A stretch of DNA of 64,000 nucleotides, taken from NCBI GenBank assembly GCA_015501075.1, contig JADNYJ010000010.1, forward strand, positions 62,001-126,000, written 5' to 3'. Position numbers and translations under genes: made by a program. Origin of the DNA: Gymnopilus junonius (Eukaryota; Basidiomycota; Agaricomycetes; Agaricales; Galerinaceae). Under the pieces are notes generated by a model, which was not told the origin of the DNA, made no database searches, and saw only the letters and a list, made by a program, of their open reading frames with translations. Positions 48,561 through 61,190 of the stretch are shown here, in pieces (the first letter of the stretch is position 1; each line of letters starts with the position of its first letter).

Positions 48561-48642
48561 TATCAAGGGATGTAGGAAATCAAGTGAAGTCTGGGTGTTA
48601 GCACTGGACTCGATGCTGAGGGAATGCGGAGTACCTTCCATG

Positions 48643-48650
48643 CTTTTATA
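48643..48650 (-). promoter_or_regulatory. TATA box of the cysteine-rich secreted protein
   Basis: TATAAAAG on the minus strand, 83-90 bp before the start codon, a good position for a strongly expressed fungal gene. Confidence 0.55.
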
Positions 48651-48659
48651 CGTAGAGAA

Positions 48660-51339
48660 ATTCAATTTACCGTACTACATTTTCATTACCAACTGCCTTT
48701 ATTGAGATGCTTCGGCAGATTTTGAATAATTAGATGCCAGATGACTCCACAAGTGACCAGCTGATCAGTGCGGCATAGATTAAATTAGCAAGTTGAACCT
48801 TAGGAATCAGGCGAAGATTTTTATCTCTCGTCAGAAGGGCGAGTAGTTGGAAGCCTTCGACGTATATCCTAACACCTTGGATCTCATGCTGCATATGTTC
48901 ATGTATATGGAACGTTTGTTCAAGGCCTTATGTTTTTACTCGACTCCAATTCGACACGAACGTGCCATTGAGCGCCCTCTAATCATATTAACTTCCCTAA
49001 ACCTATTATAGAGAAATAGCGTCGTCGAATTCGGAGCATGTTCATTCGCTCGCGCTCTCAATTGAGAGTAAGTATTCATAGAAAGTTTGTTTGAGAGGAA
49101 TAGGTGGGACTCACGTATTCGAAGGTAGGCAGATGGTGATTAACTGTTAGAGAGTGAAATGCATCATGTCTTCTGCTTCCAATGAAAACAGGATTGGTTT
49201 TATCCAGTGGCGAGCAGTGTGCGGGAATATTTTCGAGAGCGCATTAATGCCCATCACAGCGTTGTCGCAGCGCTCAAATGGTGCGTACTATTTTTGCATA
49301 ACGTTTGGCTCTAAAATGAGAAGGGCAGAAGGAGGACACGGGTTAGGGTTCTTCGATTTTGATTATTGTCAAATTCTCCCCAATAGGACGACGCACAATT
49401 TCTCATTCACACAGCTGGCAGGCAACTTATGTCCAACTTCGAAATGAAGGAAAATTGCCTGCACTTTAACGTTTTCCGCTTGGGGAAATGCCTTATAAGG
49501 AGATTCTTGCCCATTTTCCTTAGATGAGTTTTCCAACGGAGAATTGGCAAACAATAGATAATGCATTAGATTCAAAATTTCCCGCGCGGGAATTAGTCGC
49601 CTATCAGATGGGCCAGGCTAGGTAGGGCTATTCCTAGGCTATGGTGTGTATGAGATTGATGAAGTGCCCGCGATGCACGAGATATTAATTATTGGAACAG
49701 CCGGGAGCTGTCCTTTGGGGATGGAAAAGGGAATGACTTCAACCAAATACCAATTAGTTGGAAATTACAATCCAAGTATGGCTTCGGTAAGAACGTGCAT
49801 TGAAAACTCAGGGTAGATTTAGTTTTGACTAGATTGGCGGACGCTTCGTATGTAATGCACAAAGCAGAGGGCAGCTTTCTCAAGAAACCAATGACGCGTC
49901 GACCAAGTGATGCCTCCGAGTTAGTAAACTTGTGCGGACATCCAACATGTCATAAGAATCGTTGACATTGTTACAGCCATTCCCAGATAAACGTCCTATA
50001 AGGCTTTAACTACACACAATCGAGCAAACAGCATCTAGACAGGGGTTGAGCTTTCTTGGTGTACGAAGTTCAACGGCGTGCCGACATAGATTTCACGAGA
50101 ACAAGGGACGACATCGAGTCTCGAGTGCAGTCTTTAGCGCGTCGTCTCTTCTTTTAATTTGTCCTGTGCACAGATGTCCTCAACTGCGAGTGTTCGATAT
50201 GTCATCATTTCACAATTGAAAGGGCTGGAAACAATAGAGTATATTCATGATGATGGCAAGAGCTTCTTCATCTCGAGGGTCGAGCAGGGTACGGCTGCCA
50301 GTTGCAAAGGAAAGGCGGAGCTTGCAGTGTGGTTCAAGTTGGACTGGACCCAATGTCTACCAGTTAGATACTTCTTCTACTTGCTGAGATACTAATTATT
50401 GCGCGTCCTGCGGTATATAATAAAAATCGATGCGACAAGAAATGCAAGATAATAATGTACATTGTATGTACCTTGCATTCGGAGTGGAAATACGTGATGA
50501 TGGATGTGATAATACAAGTGCTATAGATTAGAACAATAAATACGATGCAGAGAATATCAAAAACAAAAAAAATGAATGATCAAGATGATATGCAGATGAG
50601 ATGACAGCAGGTATCACGGGTGAGATGAGAGGAACGCACATCTGTCAAAGAGCTGATATGATGTAGAGGAGCAAAAGCTCGTTATTGGCGTTATTGTCCG
50701 CAATGAAATAAGCAACGATGGTTATCTTGAGGAGATGAGATGCGAAACTGACGACGTCTTCTTGGAGGACAACGACAAGCGAGGAAGATAGTAATCATTA
50801 AGTTACTGGAGCTTAATGACGTCCACGCCTCGATTCAATTAATCGAAGTCTAGGACAATCTAACTTCAACTTAATCTTGACTGGCAGGACGGTCACGTCG
50901 TCCCTGGCGAGCCAAAGATAAGCCAACTTGCATTGAACACGAAGCATGTACCGCGATCCTTCAGACGGGGACTACGGGATACAGGGGCCTGTGAAGGGGA
51001 TTCGTCAATAAACACGCATTTGCCATGGTTTGACAGGAGCCCGTTGTCACTTAAGGACCATGCGTCCCAAGTTTAGGAATCCCATGATCAAAGACTTCCA
51101 GCAGAGTCGTTTTGGCTTGCTTTATGCGGCCCTCACATCACCGGAATGGCGACTAGAGGGTATAATGCGGGGGTGGCGGGGAGTGGCGGGTGAAATTGCT
51201 ATAACAATGATATGGAGCCAGCTGCGGGGTAGCATGGGGATGAGGGGTGGTCCGGTAAACAAGATTTCAGGTGGGCAAAATGAAAGTGAGGATAGTTAGT
51301 GGTCGATGAAAAAGAGGGGATGCCAAAATAGCAAAGACG
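48660..51339. other. 2.7-kb gene-poor stretch
   Basis: Only short, unrelated frames on both strands (for example 49154..49447 and 50159..50395). AT-rich near 50400-50600. No repeat, transposon end or RNA gene recognised. Confidence 0.5.
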
Positions 51340-52429
51340 CTACGGAGAACTTGGTCTCACAGGTTCGATCTCTTTTTGCAGGGCCGTCAATGTGCGCAGA
51401 TCCTGCCGTAAGGCTGTCGGTGTCAATGCGGAATTGGCATAAAGGGCTGACTTGGGCTGTCGATAATGCAGACGTGTGGTACCAAGCAAGAGCTCTGGCA
51501 ATTCACTTTCTCCTTCGTCGTCGTCATCCTCTTCTTCAATTTGTTTGCCTGCACGGTCGAGAATAGCATTCTTGCAATTCGTACGGCTTTGAGAGGGCAT
51601 GGCAATGAGGACGGCAACTTGCAGCATCTCAACGCGGACCTTATACCCTCCTGTCGGGGCCGGCGGCATTTGCGTCGCTGACTTGCCATTATTGGGGAGT
51701 TCGTTATCGGTAAGGCCCTCTGTTTCGGCACCTACGAGATCAGGGTTGGTGGCTGGGTTACTCCGACGAGGGTGCCGCAAGAAATTTCGTAAGCGAACAG
51801 TTGACTGATTTAAGAGAGCGGTCGTGGATCGGGGAGCATTGTCTGACGGTGACCCGATGCCATTAGCGATGAGTTCGTCAAATTCCTGTTCAGCCTGAGC
51901 TTCGGCGGTGATAGTACTAAGTTTGGGAGGAGCGTCCTTGTATTTCCGTTTCACAAACACAGGTTGGGCGGCGAGAGGCTGTGGAGAAGATAATGTTAGG
52001 ACACCGAAGCTGATATTGGAGGAAGAACAAGATGATCAAGGAAGCTGAGATGAACAAACCTTGATGTGATCCCACGTGCCACCGCCGTCTGCGAGCCATG
52101 TATCATAAAGTTTTGGTTTTGCGCCAAAACGCTTGCGCTTCGAACCTGGTGCTCGAGGTGCGAGATGGAGGCCGGTAGCCATGGCTTCATCGAGACGACG
52201 TTGATAGCGTCTCCTTAGAATATACGACCTGAGAACGATAGCGCATGATACAAAGAGGAGGAGAAAAAGGGTGGCAAGGAAAGTGACACTGTGGGGTGGT
52301 ACATTGGCTGGAAATGAGGAGGATGAAAGGCAATACTAACAGGTAGAGATTGCTGGAGGTAGCTGGACCATGGATGTCCTGGCTGGGGGCGGAGGAGGAG
52401 ACAGGGGAGGCGGAGGATGTGGAGGACAT
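51340..52429 (-). CDS. Single-pass membrane protein, uncharacterised
   Basis: Minus-strand exons 52429..52341, 52288..52060, 51978..51340, 318 residues with consistent phases. The first 25 residues are Ser/Thr/Pro-rich and probably outside or luminal; one transmembrane helix follows (VTFLATLFLLLFVSCAIVL) with a positive stop-transfer RSYILRRRYQRR. The cytosolic part begins ATGLHLAPRAPGSKRKRFGA and KLYDTWL, then KPLAAQPVFVKRKYKDAPPK, later a Ser/Arg region, a hydrophobic segment MLQVAVLIAMPS and an acidic run. I know similar basidiomycete proteins only as hypothetical. It is divergent from the multi-pass protein, with 112 bp between start codons. Confidence 0.82.
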
Positions 52430-52541
52430 GAGGGACAGATGGAAAAAGGAAAGATGCCCCTGGTGATGGGAATATCAACTGAGTTAATTTGATATATAAT
52501 ATATACGCTGCTCGCCTCGTCCTTCCTTTCCCTTGCCCATC
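52430..52541. promoter_or_regulatory. 112-bp bidirectional promoter between two membrane-protein genes
   Basis: Start codons on the two strands face away from this interval, so transcription of both must start in or overlap it. A TATATAATATATA stretch lies in the middle (about 52492..52505). Confidence 0.55.
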
Positions 52542-53959
52542 ATGTCTCTCCAGCTGCCCAACGAGCTCAATCTGCCCCCCCATCTCAGCGCCCACAAGTA
52601 CTTCCTGGTCTGCACCCTCACCGTCGCCGCATGGGACTCTCTCGTTCTTTCTCCCCGCTTCTGGCGTCTCTTGAAAAGCCCCGGCTGGCCCGCACTCAAA
52701 ATTCTCTTCAACTTTCTGCGCTTCTTCATGCCCATTGAGTTCATTGTAGTCGGTCAGTTCATTCGCAATGTCCACAAACAACCGACAATTGATCTCGATC
52801 GCGCCAGCCGTTGCCTTCTTCGATACTAAATGGAGTCCAGAGGTGACTTAACTTCTTTCTCTGTTCCTCTCGCTTTTCCTAACCTCTTTGCAGCAATGTC
52901 AAAAGTTCTATCTCTTTGAGCCCATCTGCACAGCTATCCTTCTCGCTGCTGCTTCTGGTTCGTCTTTTTCCTGCAGTCGCCTTCCCTGCGCCCCTAACTC
53001 TTCTGGCAGCCACCCATGTTATCCGTATCCATGCCATTTACGAGAAAAACCGTAACATCTTGGCTGGCATGTGCGCTCTCTTTGGAATACAAGTTGTCGT
53101 GACTGGTGTTGCCTGTGGTTTCTACCGATGTAGGCTGCTTTCCCTCCACTTCTTATCCGGCTTGCTTACATCGCCGTTTAGCGGTTCCTCTCCTTCCTGG
53201 CCAAGGATGTATTGCTGGTCCCAAGCACAACTGGGTGGGCATCTATTGGGTTGCACCCACCGCCTTATATACAGCTTCCGTAAGCTCTTTGCACAGCATC
53301 ACTCCGTTCATCAAAAAAATATAACCTCATCTTCCGAAAATAGTTCGTTCTTGCCCTCTATCGTTCAATTTCTTCTCTGAAACAGCGTCCTCTGAGTCCC
53401 TGGAAGCTCATGCTCCGCGATGGACTTAACCTCTATGGCGTAAGTCTCGCTTTATCCCAATTGTAAAGAGTCTTAATCTCCTCATCAATAGTCCATCTGG
53501 ATTGTCAACATGGTCAACATGCTCTTCTGGTTCATTGTCAAACCCACAGATAATTCTGACCCCGTTAGGACCATCGTCACCTCTATGGCCGCGGTGCTTA
53601 CAACTTCCATGACCCTTCGCATCGTTCTCTCGGTCCGCGGTACCCTCGAGCATGGTGGATCCTTTGCCCTTTCAGCCTCTTCTGGAGGAGCTACCTCTTC
53701 TCGCACCACCCATGGCATTTCTCGTTCCGGCCACGCCACGCATATTAGCACTCACGGTAACCAACATACCTACACTCTCGATGAGTTACGTACCAAGCCT
53801 GAAGGCGAGTGGACCAGCAATGATGCTGACACCAAGAGCAGTGTTAATATCGGCGATGACGGACTCAAGAGGATGCCCGATTCCGACGGCGGAATTGGTA
53901 TCAAGGTCACCATTGACAGGGAAATTGGATATGATGAGTCGGACAGGTACAAAAAATAA
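52542..53959 (+). CDS. Multi-pass integral membrane protein (basidiomycete family)
   Basis: Exons 52542..52752, 52808..52842, 52894..52957, 53010..53129, 53182..53279, 53344..53439, 53492..53959, 363 residues. About seven hydrophobic helices occupy residues 15-265: SAHKYFLVCTLTVAAWDSLV, the loop LSPRFWRLLKSPGWP, LFEPICTAILLAAAS, ILAGMCALFGIQVVVTGVAC, GIYWVAPTALYTASFVLAL, SIWIVNMVNMLFWFI and a last one near AAVLTTSMTLRIVLSVRG. The C-terminal 100 residues are polar, Ser/Thr/His/Asp-rich and probably cytosolic. This is the expanded Agaricomycete family with a seven-helix plan, function unknown. Frame intact. Confidence 0.85.
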
Positions 53960-55272
53960 GGGGCGGATTTATTGGATACGGCTGTGGACATATTTTCGCT
54001 TCTTTTTCACGGTCCACCTGGTTTGGAAATAGGATGGAGCGTGCTTATTATTTGAGATATATATCTAGTATCTAGTTCTGCCGACTTTGCTTGACGTGTA
54101 ACCGTACGCCTTTCGTTTTAAATAACAGTACGCTTTGTTTATATATACCAATTTCTTCAGGGAGGTTCTGCATAGTTATTCGACTGTTGCATCATACATA
54201 ATTATCCTCGCTATAGCTACGTATTTCTAATTTAAATCATTTACTTCCAGGGATTCTACAGTTTCCCATGTCCACACCACCTATAGACTCTAGAGTGGGG
54301 CAGGAACGCGAACCCGTGGGGCCGTGAACTTTTGTAGCGCTTCAAATACTTAATGCATTGGAAACGTCTAAGACAGGGAAGTCTTGTCAAAATCACTCTA
54401 ATGCGGAACCTGTTCGGTAGCTTCTGTTACTCTATGACTTCTATGAGCAGTCTTGGCTGGAGCTAAGAAACCAAGCCCACCTACAGTGTGCGGCCCTATT
54501 GAATACTCTAATCTTTTGCTTGGACCTATCGTTCGGAGCCCCTCCCTGACTCGCATCATCATGGTTGCAGGTGGATGTCAAGGAACCCTGATAAACCTTG
54601 TTATGCTTCAAGAACTTTCGAAAATCAGAAGGAAGGCTCCTACTGATCAATCCACGAGCACAACAAAAAATTTTCCATTTTGGAAACCACGCGGCTCGTG
54701 TGGCTAAATATGGCAGGATTTGCCATATTTAGGCTTGGTGCCCCTATCGGTGATCGACTGCTGCGCACTCCCGCATGATGCGCGTCTACACGCACTCCAT
54801 AAAGTGGGTACACTTCAACATGCTCGAGCCTTGATTAAGGTGAGGCAGCAGTAAGTACTGTTTTTTAACTATTCTTTTGCTATTTTTTGATCCCTCATAA
54901 TACTATATACTTAGTAGCGAAACTACTCATGTACATTATAGAAGGTAGCATTAAGCAAATGTTTGTCACCGTAGAGATTATTGAAGCTCGTTGAATTATA
55001 TCGATGGTGGAATTGAACACCCATACTAATTTTTAAGCATGTTTCTTGAAAAAGGCGTGTTAAAAAGGACCTCATGCGGCGTTGCATTTTATTTATGTAA
55101 TCTCTCAGCGTATAAAAGGCATTGACATTCTATTACCCGACTATATATATCGAGGAGTACTTCAGACTTAGAGGAACATGAGGTATCGCAATGAATGGCC
55201 ATTTGGAAGTGTTAGAACAAGTGAGCTACGGAAGATATGTAACGTACTAAAACGTACTCCGCCTCAAGTCAC
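53960..55272. other. 1.3-kb gene-poor stretch
   Basis: No gene recognised. Contains the 12-bp inverted repeat at 54704..54732 and AT-rich flanks of both neighbours. Confidence 0.55.
54704..54732. repeat. Perfect 12-bp inverted repeat, 5-base loop
   Basis: CTAAATATGGCA and TGCCATATTTAG flank GGATT. It can form a hairpin or act as a palindromic binding site. No TA duplication or transposon coding sequence was seen around it. Confidence 0.75.
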
Positions 55273-56008
55273 TTAGAAATAAGAAGCATAGAATGCACCC
55301 CTGGCGGCTCTGTAAGCAGAAGTAACGGAGGCGGGCGAAGTCTCTGAAACCCAGTTTGAGCCACCAACGATGACAGTGTGCTTGCCGACGTCGTGACCAG
55401 TGAAGCCAAAGTCAACAGTGCTGAGGGACTCGCCGTCAGCTTCGAAGAAGTCGCTGGCGTGGCTTACGATGCTGCTGTCGAAGCCGACGTGGTGGCCAGA
55501 GACACGGCGGAGGTCGTCTCTGAAGAGTCCGACGCTTGCGTGGAATTGCTCGAATGTAATGGTTTGAGTTTCAACTTCGCACACTTGTTCTGTGATGATC
55601 CTGCAGGGTAAAGGCTTGATGAGTTGGAGCACTCAGCGATGGGATGGGAAAGGACTGACCTTTTGGCCATCTCCTGGATAACAAGAAGACGCTGCTGTAT
55701 GATTTCTATGGATTCAGAATGGCAGACGAGTTCTTGGTCTTGTTCGACCACAGTCTGTTCCGAGATGGAACCAATGAAATTATCGGCACCATAGAAGTTG
55801 TCGAAGCCAGAGAGAGAGGAAAATCCCCCCCAGTTATCGAATGACTTGACATCAAAACCTCGAGCAGCTACAATTCCGCAAAATGAGTCAGAAGAAATCA
55901 TTTGGAGAAGACACACGAACAGAGGCTGCTAAGAGGAAGAGGTTTAGCGACGGCCCCTGCGACCAGAGCTGATGCAACAGCGACAATCTTGCAAAGTTTC
56001 GAAAACAT
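55273..56008 (-). CDS. Small secreted protein, paralogue B
   Basis: Minus-strand exons 56008..55921, 55867..55660, 55600..55273, 207 residues. Signal peptide MFSKLCKIVAVASALVAGAV, then ARGFDVKSFDNWGGFSSLSG, FDNFYGADNFIGSISEQTVV, ELVCHSESIEIIQQRLLVIQ, IITEQVCEVETQTITFEQFH and HVGFDSSIVSH. Exon 1 has the same 88-nt length as in paralogue A and both introns have the same phase. The middle conserved block is nearly identical between copies, while the C-terminal third and the Phe/Gly stretch differ more. Upstream elements are shared as well. Function unknown. Confidence 0.85.
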
Positions 56009-56239
56009 TATGTTGAATAAACGAATGAATAGGAGACGTTGACGAGTAAAAGGGCTAGCATTTGCTCAGCACTGCATTCGAGAACATGGTACCACGGCGA
56101 CTTACCTGCTTCAAAGGAACGAAGTAAAAGACACAAAATAATTGAAGAAGGTGAAAAAGGCGACCTGGCCAGGCGTCTGGAAATCTGAAAGAAAAGAACG
56201 AAGGAAAGTAATGAGGACTTGCTGGGGAAAAGTTGGCCA

Positions 56240-56246
56240 TTTTATA
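56240..56246 (-). promoter_or_regulatory. TATA box of secreted paralogue B
   Basis: TATAAAA on the minus strand about 230 bp before the start; matches the position of the box upstream of paralogue A. Confidence 0.5.
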
Positions 56247-56259
56247 GCTAAATGCCATT

Positions 56260-57475
56260 ATGAGCGCCCACGTACCATTATATGGGGTCTTCCTTTCGCG
56301 CTCAATTCTGCCAAAAACTAGCGTGAACTATAAGCCACCTGGAAAAGTCACCGCCCGCCTGTCCTGTATATGATGCCATTATGGGAGGTCAAAAGAGCGT
56401 AAACCGTCCTTCGCCAAGTAAATGTGCTATTTTTACCTTAAGTACCCAAAGTAATCGCTGTCGTGGGTGAATAAAAAGCATCCAAGATTATTGCAACTCA
56501 CCAAGCTCACCTTCAATAACCATTATCCAAGAAACTGTGGACGAGGGACCTTCGTATAAAGCTTCTCGTTCAATTTCAGGGTGTGTTTGCATATTACAGA
56601 ATATCAATCCCAGTCATGGAACCAAGAATTCGAAGTACTGATAGGTCCTGGCATGCAGCGCCCGCAGTGAAGGCCCGAGTCGGGAGCACAGGCTGAATGT
56701 TGACAGCCAACGCTCACAGGACTGACAAAACGGTCAAAAATCGTCACCCAAGCTAAGTAACGCTGCATCATGCGATCTTGGCATCTATCGTTGGTTATGG
56801 CAACCACAGACTTTCACTTTCGTATTTCAGGTGGCTGTGTAATTTCTAAGTGGTCGGCGTCGATCTGTTGATTGATTAACAAACATCAGGATAAAGTGGG
56901 CGGATAAATTGCTGACATGGTATAGTTAATTCACTTACTATCGACCATGAGAAGCCTAATCTTCGACATCAAGGGAGTAGAAATCTCCATATTGACAGAC
57001 ATTTTGGCACTTCAAAAGACACTCCAAGGTTACTTGCACTTGCTCAGATGAAAGCACTTTACCCGAAACAACCAGTTTGTCAGGAAATGGTCTTCAGCAT
57101 TGAAGACAATTGGCAGCCTCTTTCAACCGAGAAAGGGTTCAAACTCGAATGAGACGTACAATGAGAAAATCTGGTGGCTTGCAACAGGGGCCGATAAGGG
57201 AGATGTCACGAAGGTTTAATGAGATAGCAAATTCTTCCGTAGACTCCGTAAGCATGAAAGAGCGCAGTGCGTTAATGCTGTCAATCCTTTGCAGATTCCG
57301 AACTATGCCCAGACGAATCTAGTGTCGACCCGAGTAGGACATGCATTAGGAGTATGTAAAGTACCAACTGGTTTGAGGTGGGGCGGTAGATATACTGGTA
57401 AGACTCTGCTCTTGCCATCATTGATTCTGCGCCGCACTCATAGCCTCTGTTGGGTAATTTAAGAATGGGTATTCC
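56260..57475. other. Intergenic stretch, no gene recognised
   Basis: Contains the far upstream region of secreted paralogue B, including AAAGTCACCGC and CGCCTGTC words that recur upstream of paralogue A, then an unremarkable segment before the TIM9 gene. Confidence 0.5.
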
Positions 57476-57850
57476 TCAAAGGTGAGGTGGCAGTCTTTTC
57501 GCACCTGCATTCTGTTCCGCAAAACGCGCCCCAACCCTTTCAGAGTGCTTGATAAACTTCTCCGTGCAATTCATGATACAGGTTTCCTAGACCACATCCT
57601 TCAGTTTAAGTAGGTAGACGTCCTTGGAAGTTCGGACCTCTTTAGATGACAGTGCTTTGCTTGTAAAGTCATTACAGCACGTGTTAAAGCATTTTCTACA
57701 AGATTTGAGTACATTCGAAGGAAGTCTTGCATCTACCTGAAAGTGAGAAACCATAGAAAGCAGAGCTCAAAACGCGACACCAACCTGTCTTTTTTCAATG
57801 ACTTTCGTCATATGAGCTTGCTCTGCAGCATTAAAATTTGAAAAGTCCAT
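57476..57850 (-). CDS. TIM9: Mitochondrial intermembrane-space chaperone Tim9
   Basis: Small Tim protein that with Tim10 escorts carrier proteins to the TIM22 translocase. Minus-strand exons 57850..57785, 57732..57638, 57586..57476, about 90 residues. [20 protein letters not shown] is followed by the twin C-x3-C motif: CFNTC in exon 2 and CIMNC in exon 3, with [12 protein letters not shown] between and [19 protein letters not shown] at the end. Exon 2 is one base short: the A run at minus-strand GTAGAAAATGC (plus 57692-57695) needs one more base to give LVEKCFNTC. The acceptor of intron 1 is TAG directly before ATGCAAGAC. Confidence 0.92.
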
Positions 57851-58268
57851 GACTGTATAAAGCTGGGGTTGTGAAAGGACAGATGTGTATATGAAGAGTG
57901 GTGAACAGCGCTGGAGGCTTTGGTTAGAGTCCAGAGAACGCGTGTGACGGAATTGGAAGTGCACTCCGTCGATCACGTGCAGTGTTTTTTGCAATGGAAT
58001 GACCGAAGTCAAACAATTTGCCCCGAAGGACTCCCGAAAAGCAGCCAAGTTTCCAATGACTCGATTCATCATAACATCCTCTTTGTCCATTACCATCACC
58101 GCCTCCTCTGCTGCCCGTCTTCAGCCCTAGCTTTCTCCATTCGACACAATCTGCTCCGGCATTAACGATCTTTCTGTCCAACAATCTTGCCTCGAGAGTA
58201 AGTCTAATTTTACCACTCCCACGGAAGTCCATAAGAACGTGCGCGAATACACAGTGAGCGACCTAAAC

Positions 58269-59654
<1,386 letters not shown>

Positions 59655-60539
59655 TTATCCTTGTACACTACTTTACTAGTATCATCTTGATCACAATTAC
59701 TCTATTATAGAGGCAAGATATGAACCTTCTTTTGGACATATTTCGAAATATATTCTTCAAGTACAATGTAGACAATGTAAAGTGTACCATGTCAACTGTG
59801 TCCTCAACCATATAAAATTTGCCATTTATTTACATCTCCTTAAAAATTTCCGTCCAAAATCATCTTTGTTAGAAGATCTACTTCCGAGCTGGCGTCATGC
59901 CCGATGGAGACCGAACCTTTCGAGTGACCCTTGATACGCTTCCAGTCCTTTCATATGTACATCAGCAGTAAGCCTAGCCTTGTTTGACTCTTGAGCTTCG
60001 CTAATGAGTTCCAATACCGCTAACAGCAAAGATGCAAATGAAGACGACATTCTGCCGGCGAGATAGACAGTAATTCCTGTTAAGGCGTGATAACAGACCG
60101 GCGACATGTCTACTTTTATGACAGGGTGCACGGTAAGTCAAAGCAAACAGTGATTTCTCGAATGGTCTTGCCCCAGAATCATCCCACCTTTTTTACAAAT
60201 AAGTTTATTATAATCATGATGCGTATGAGTTTCAAACCTCCGTCTTTGGGTCTCTTATTTTGGTAGATCTATAGAGAATAGTCGTATTCTGGCCGCGATT
60301 ATTATTGATGATGAACCTGTTCTTGTCACATTCAGATTCAGAAGTAAAGGCAAACTAGTGATAACCAGTGGTCATTTGTAGCGGCGTATGCTTTGACAAC
60401 AGCTAGCTTTCACCGCTTACTTCGCACCCATCTATCGACCAGCTACAAATGGAAAGGCAAGAGATTGATAATTACCAGGTCGCCTGTTTCATGACTGCGG
60501 GAAAGTGCAAGCAGAAGTACGAGCAGGGGTGGAATGCTA
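59655..60539. other. Intergenic stretch, no gene recognised
   Basis: A minus-strand frame 59895..60131 (78 codons, with KARLTADVHMKGLEAYQGSL) shows no known family. The rest is AT-rich. Confidence 0.45.
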
Positions 60540-61190
60540 TCATGGAGACTTTATCTTCCCTGGCCAGAATGAGTCGGTGCCTTTGTATTTTTCATACCAC
60601 GGAAAATCGTGACCCAATACGATCTGAACTCGGGAAGCTTCCAAAGTTCACGGATGCGGCGAATATGTTCTTCGGCTAATTCTTTGTTAGCATCAGCGGT
60701 CTCATTTAGGTGCCCAGGGTGCCCGATGGCGATTTGGGCTTCGCCAGTAATGAGACTCCAATGGTGAGCACTGTCTCCAGCAAGAAAGATCCAACCGCCA
60801 TCCGACGAAGTACGGGCAAGTACATTGATATGTCCTGGAAGATGTCCAGGGGCGTCCACGATATAGAGACTGCCGTCTTCGAGATAATCAAGGGCACGAG
60901 GGAATGGGCCGACGGGTTTCCAGTCTACATGAGTTGTACTCAAATAGGACTATAAATGGGATTAAAAAAAATTTTTTTTTTTAAAGTCGCTTGCGTCAAG
61001 CCAGATCAAACACAAAGTTCAAGTCTTTTCTTTCGGAGTGGCGAATCAGGAAAGCCAAGGAAGGGGCAGTTGATACCTTTCCTGTAATGGCGGGCGTTAT
61101 GAACATTTCGTCCAACAGATCAATGAGGCCAGCTTCGAGAGCAGACACATTACAATAGGGTTGGTTTGGGGCTGGGTTTGGAAGGAACAT
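60540..61190 (-). pseudogene. Metallo-beta-lactamase-fold hydrolase lacking its middle
   Basis: The N-terminal part starts at 61190 (MFLPNPAPNQPYCNVSALEA) and runs through LIDLLDEMFITPAITGKV, SLAFLIRHS and LNFVFDL to an in-frame stop at 60996. About 50 bases later, after an A/T run (60964-60984), the C-terminal half resumes at about 60949: STTHVDWKPVGPFPRALDYL, GSLYIVDAPGHLPGHINVL, WIFLAGDSAHHWSLITGEAQ, to an end reading HDFPWYEKYKG at 60540. In this family roughly 80 residues, including the HxHxDH metal motif, lie between the two halves; they are absent. The C-terminal part also needs one base near 60635. If spliced across the A/T run the product would lack the metal centre. The role of intact relatives is hydrolysis of small lactone or thioester-like compounds. 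Confidence 0.75.

Noticed and set aside
54290..54330. tRNA-like B-box word (GGTTCGCG on the minus strand)
   Set aside because: The flanking bases do not form a T-stem and no A-box or acceptor stem can be drawn.
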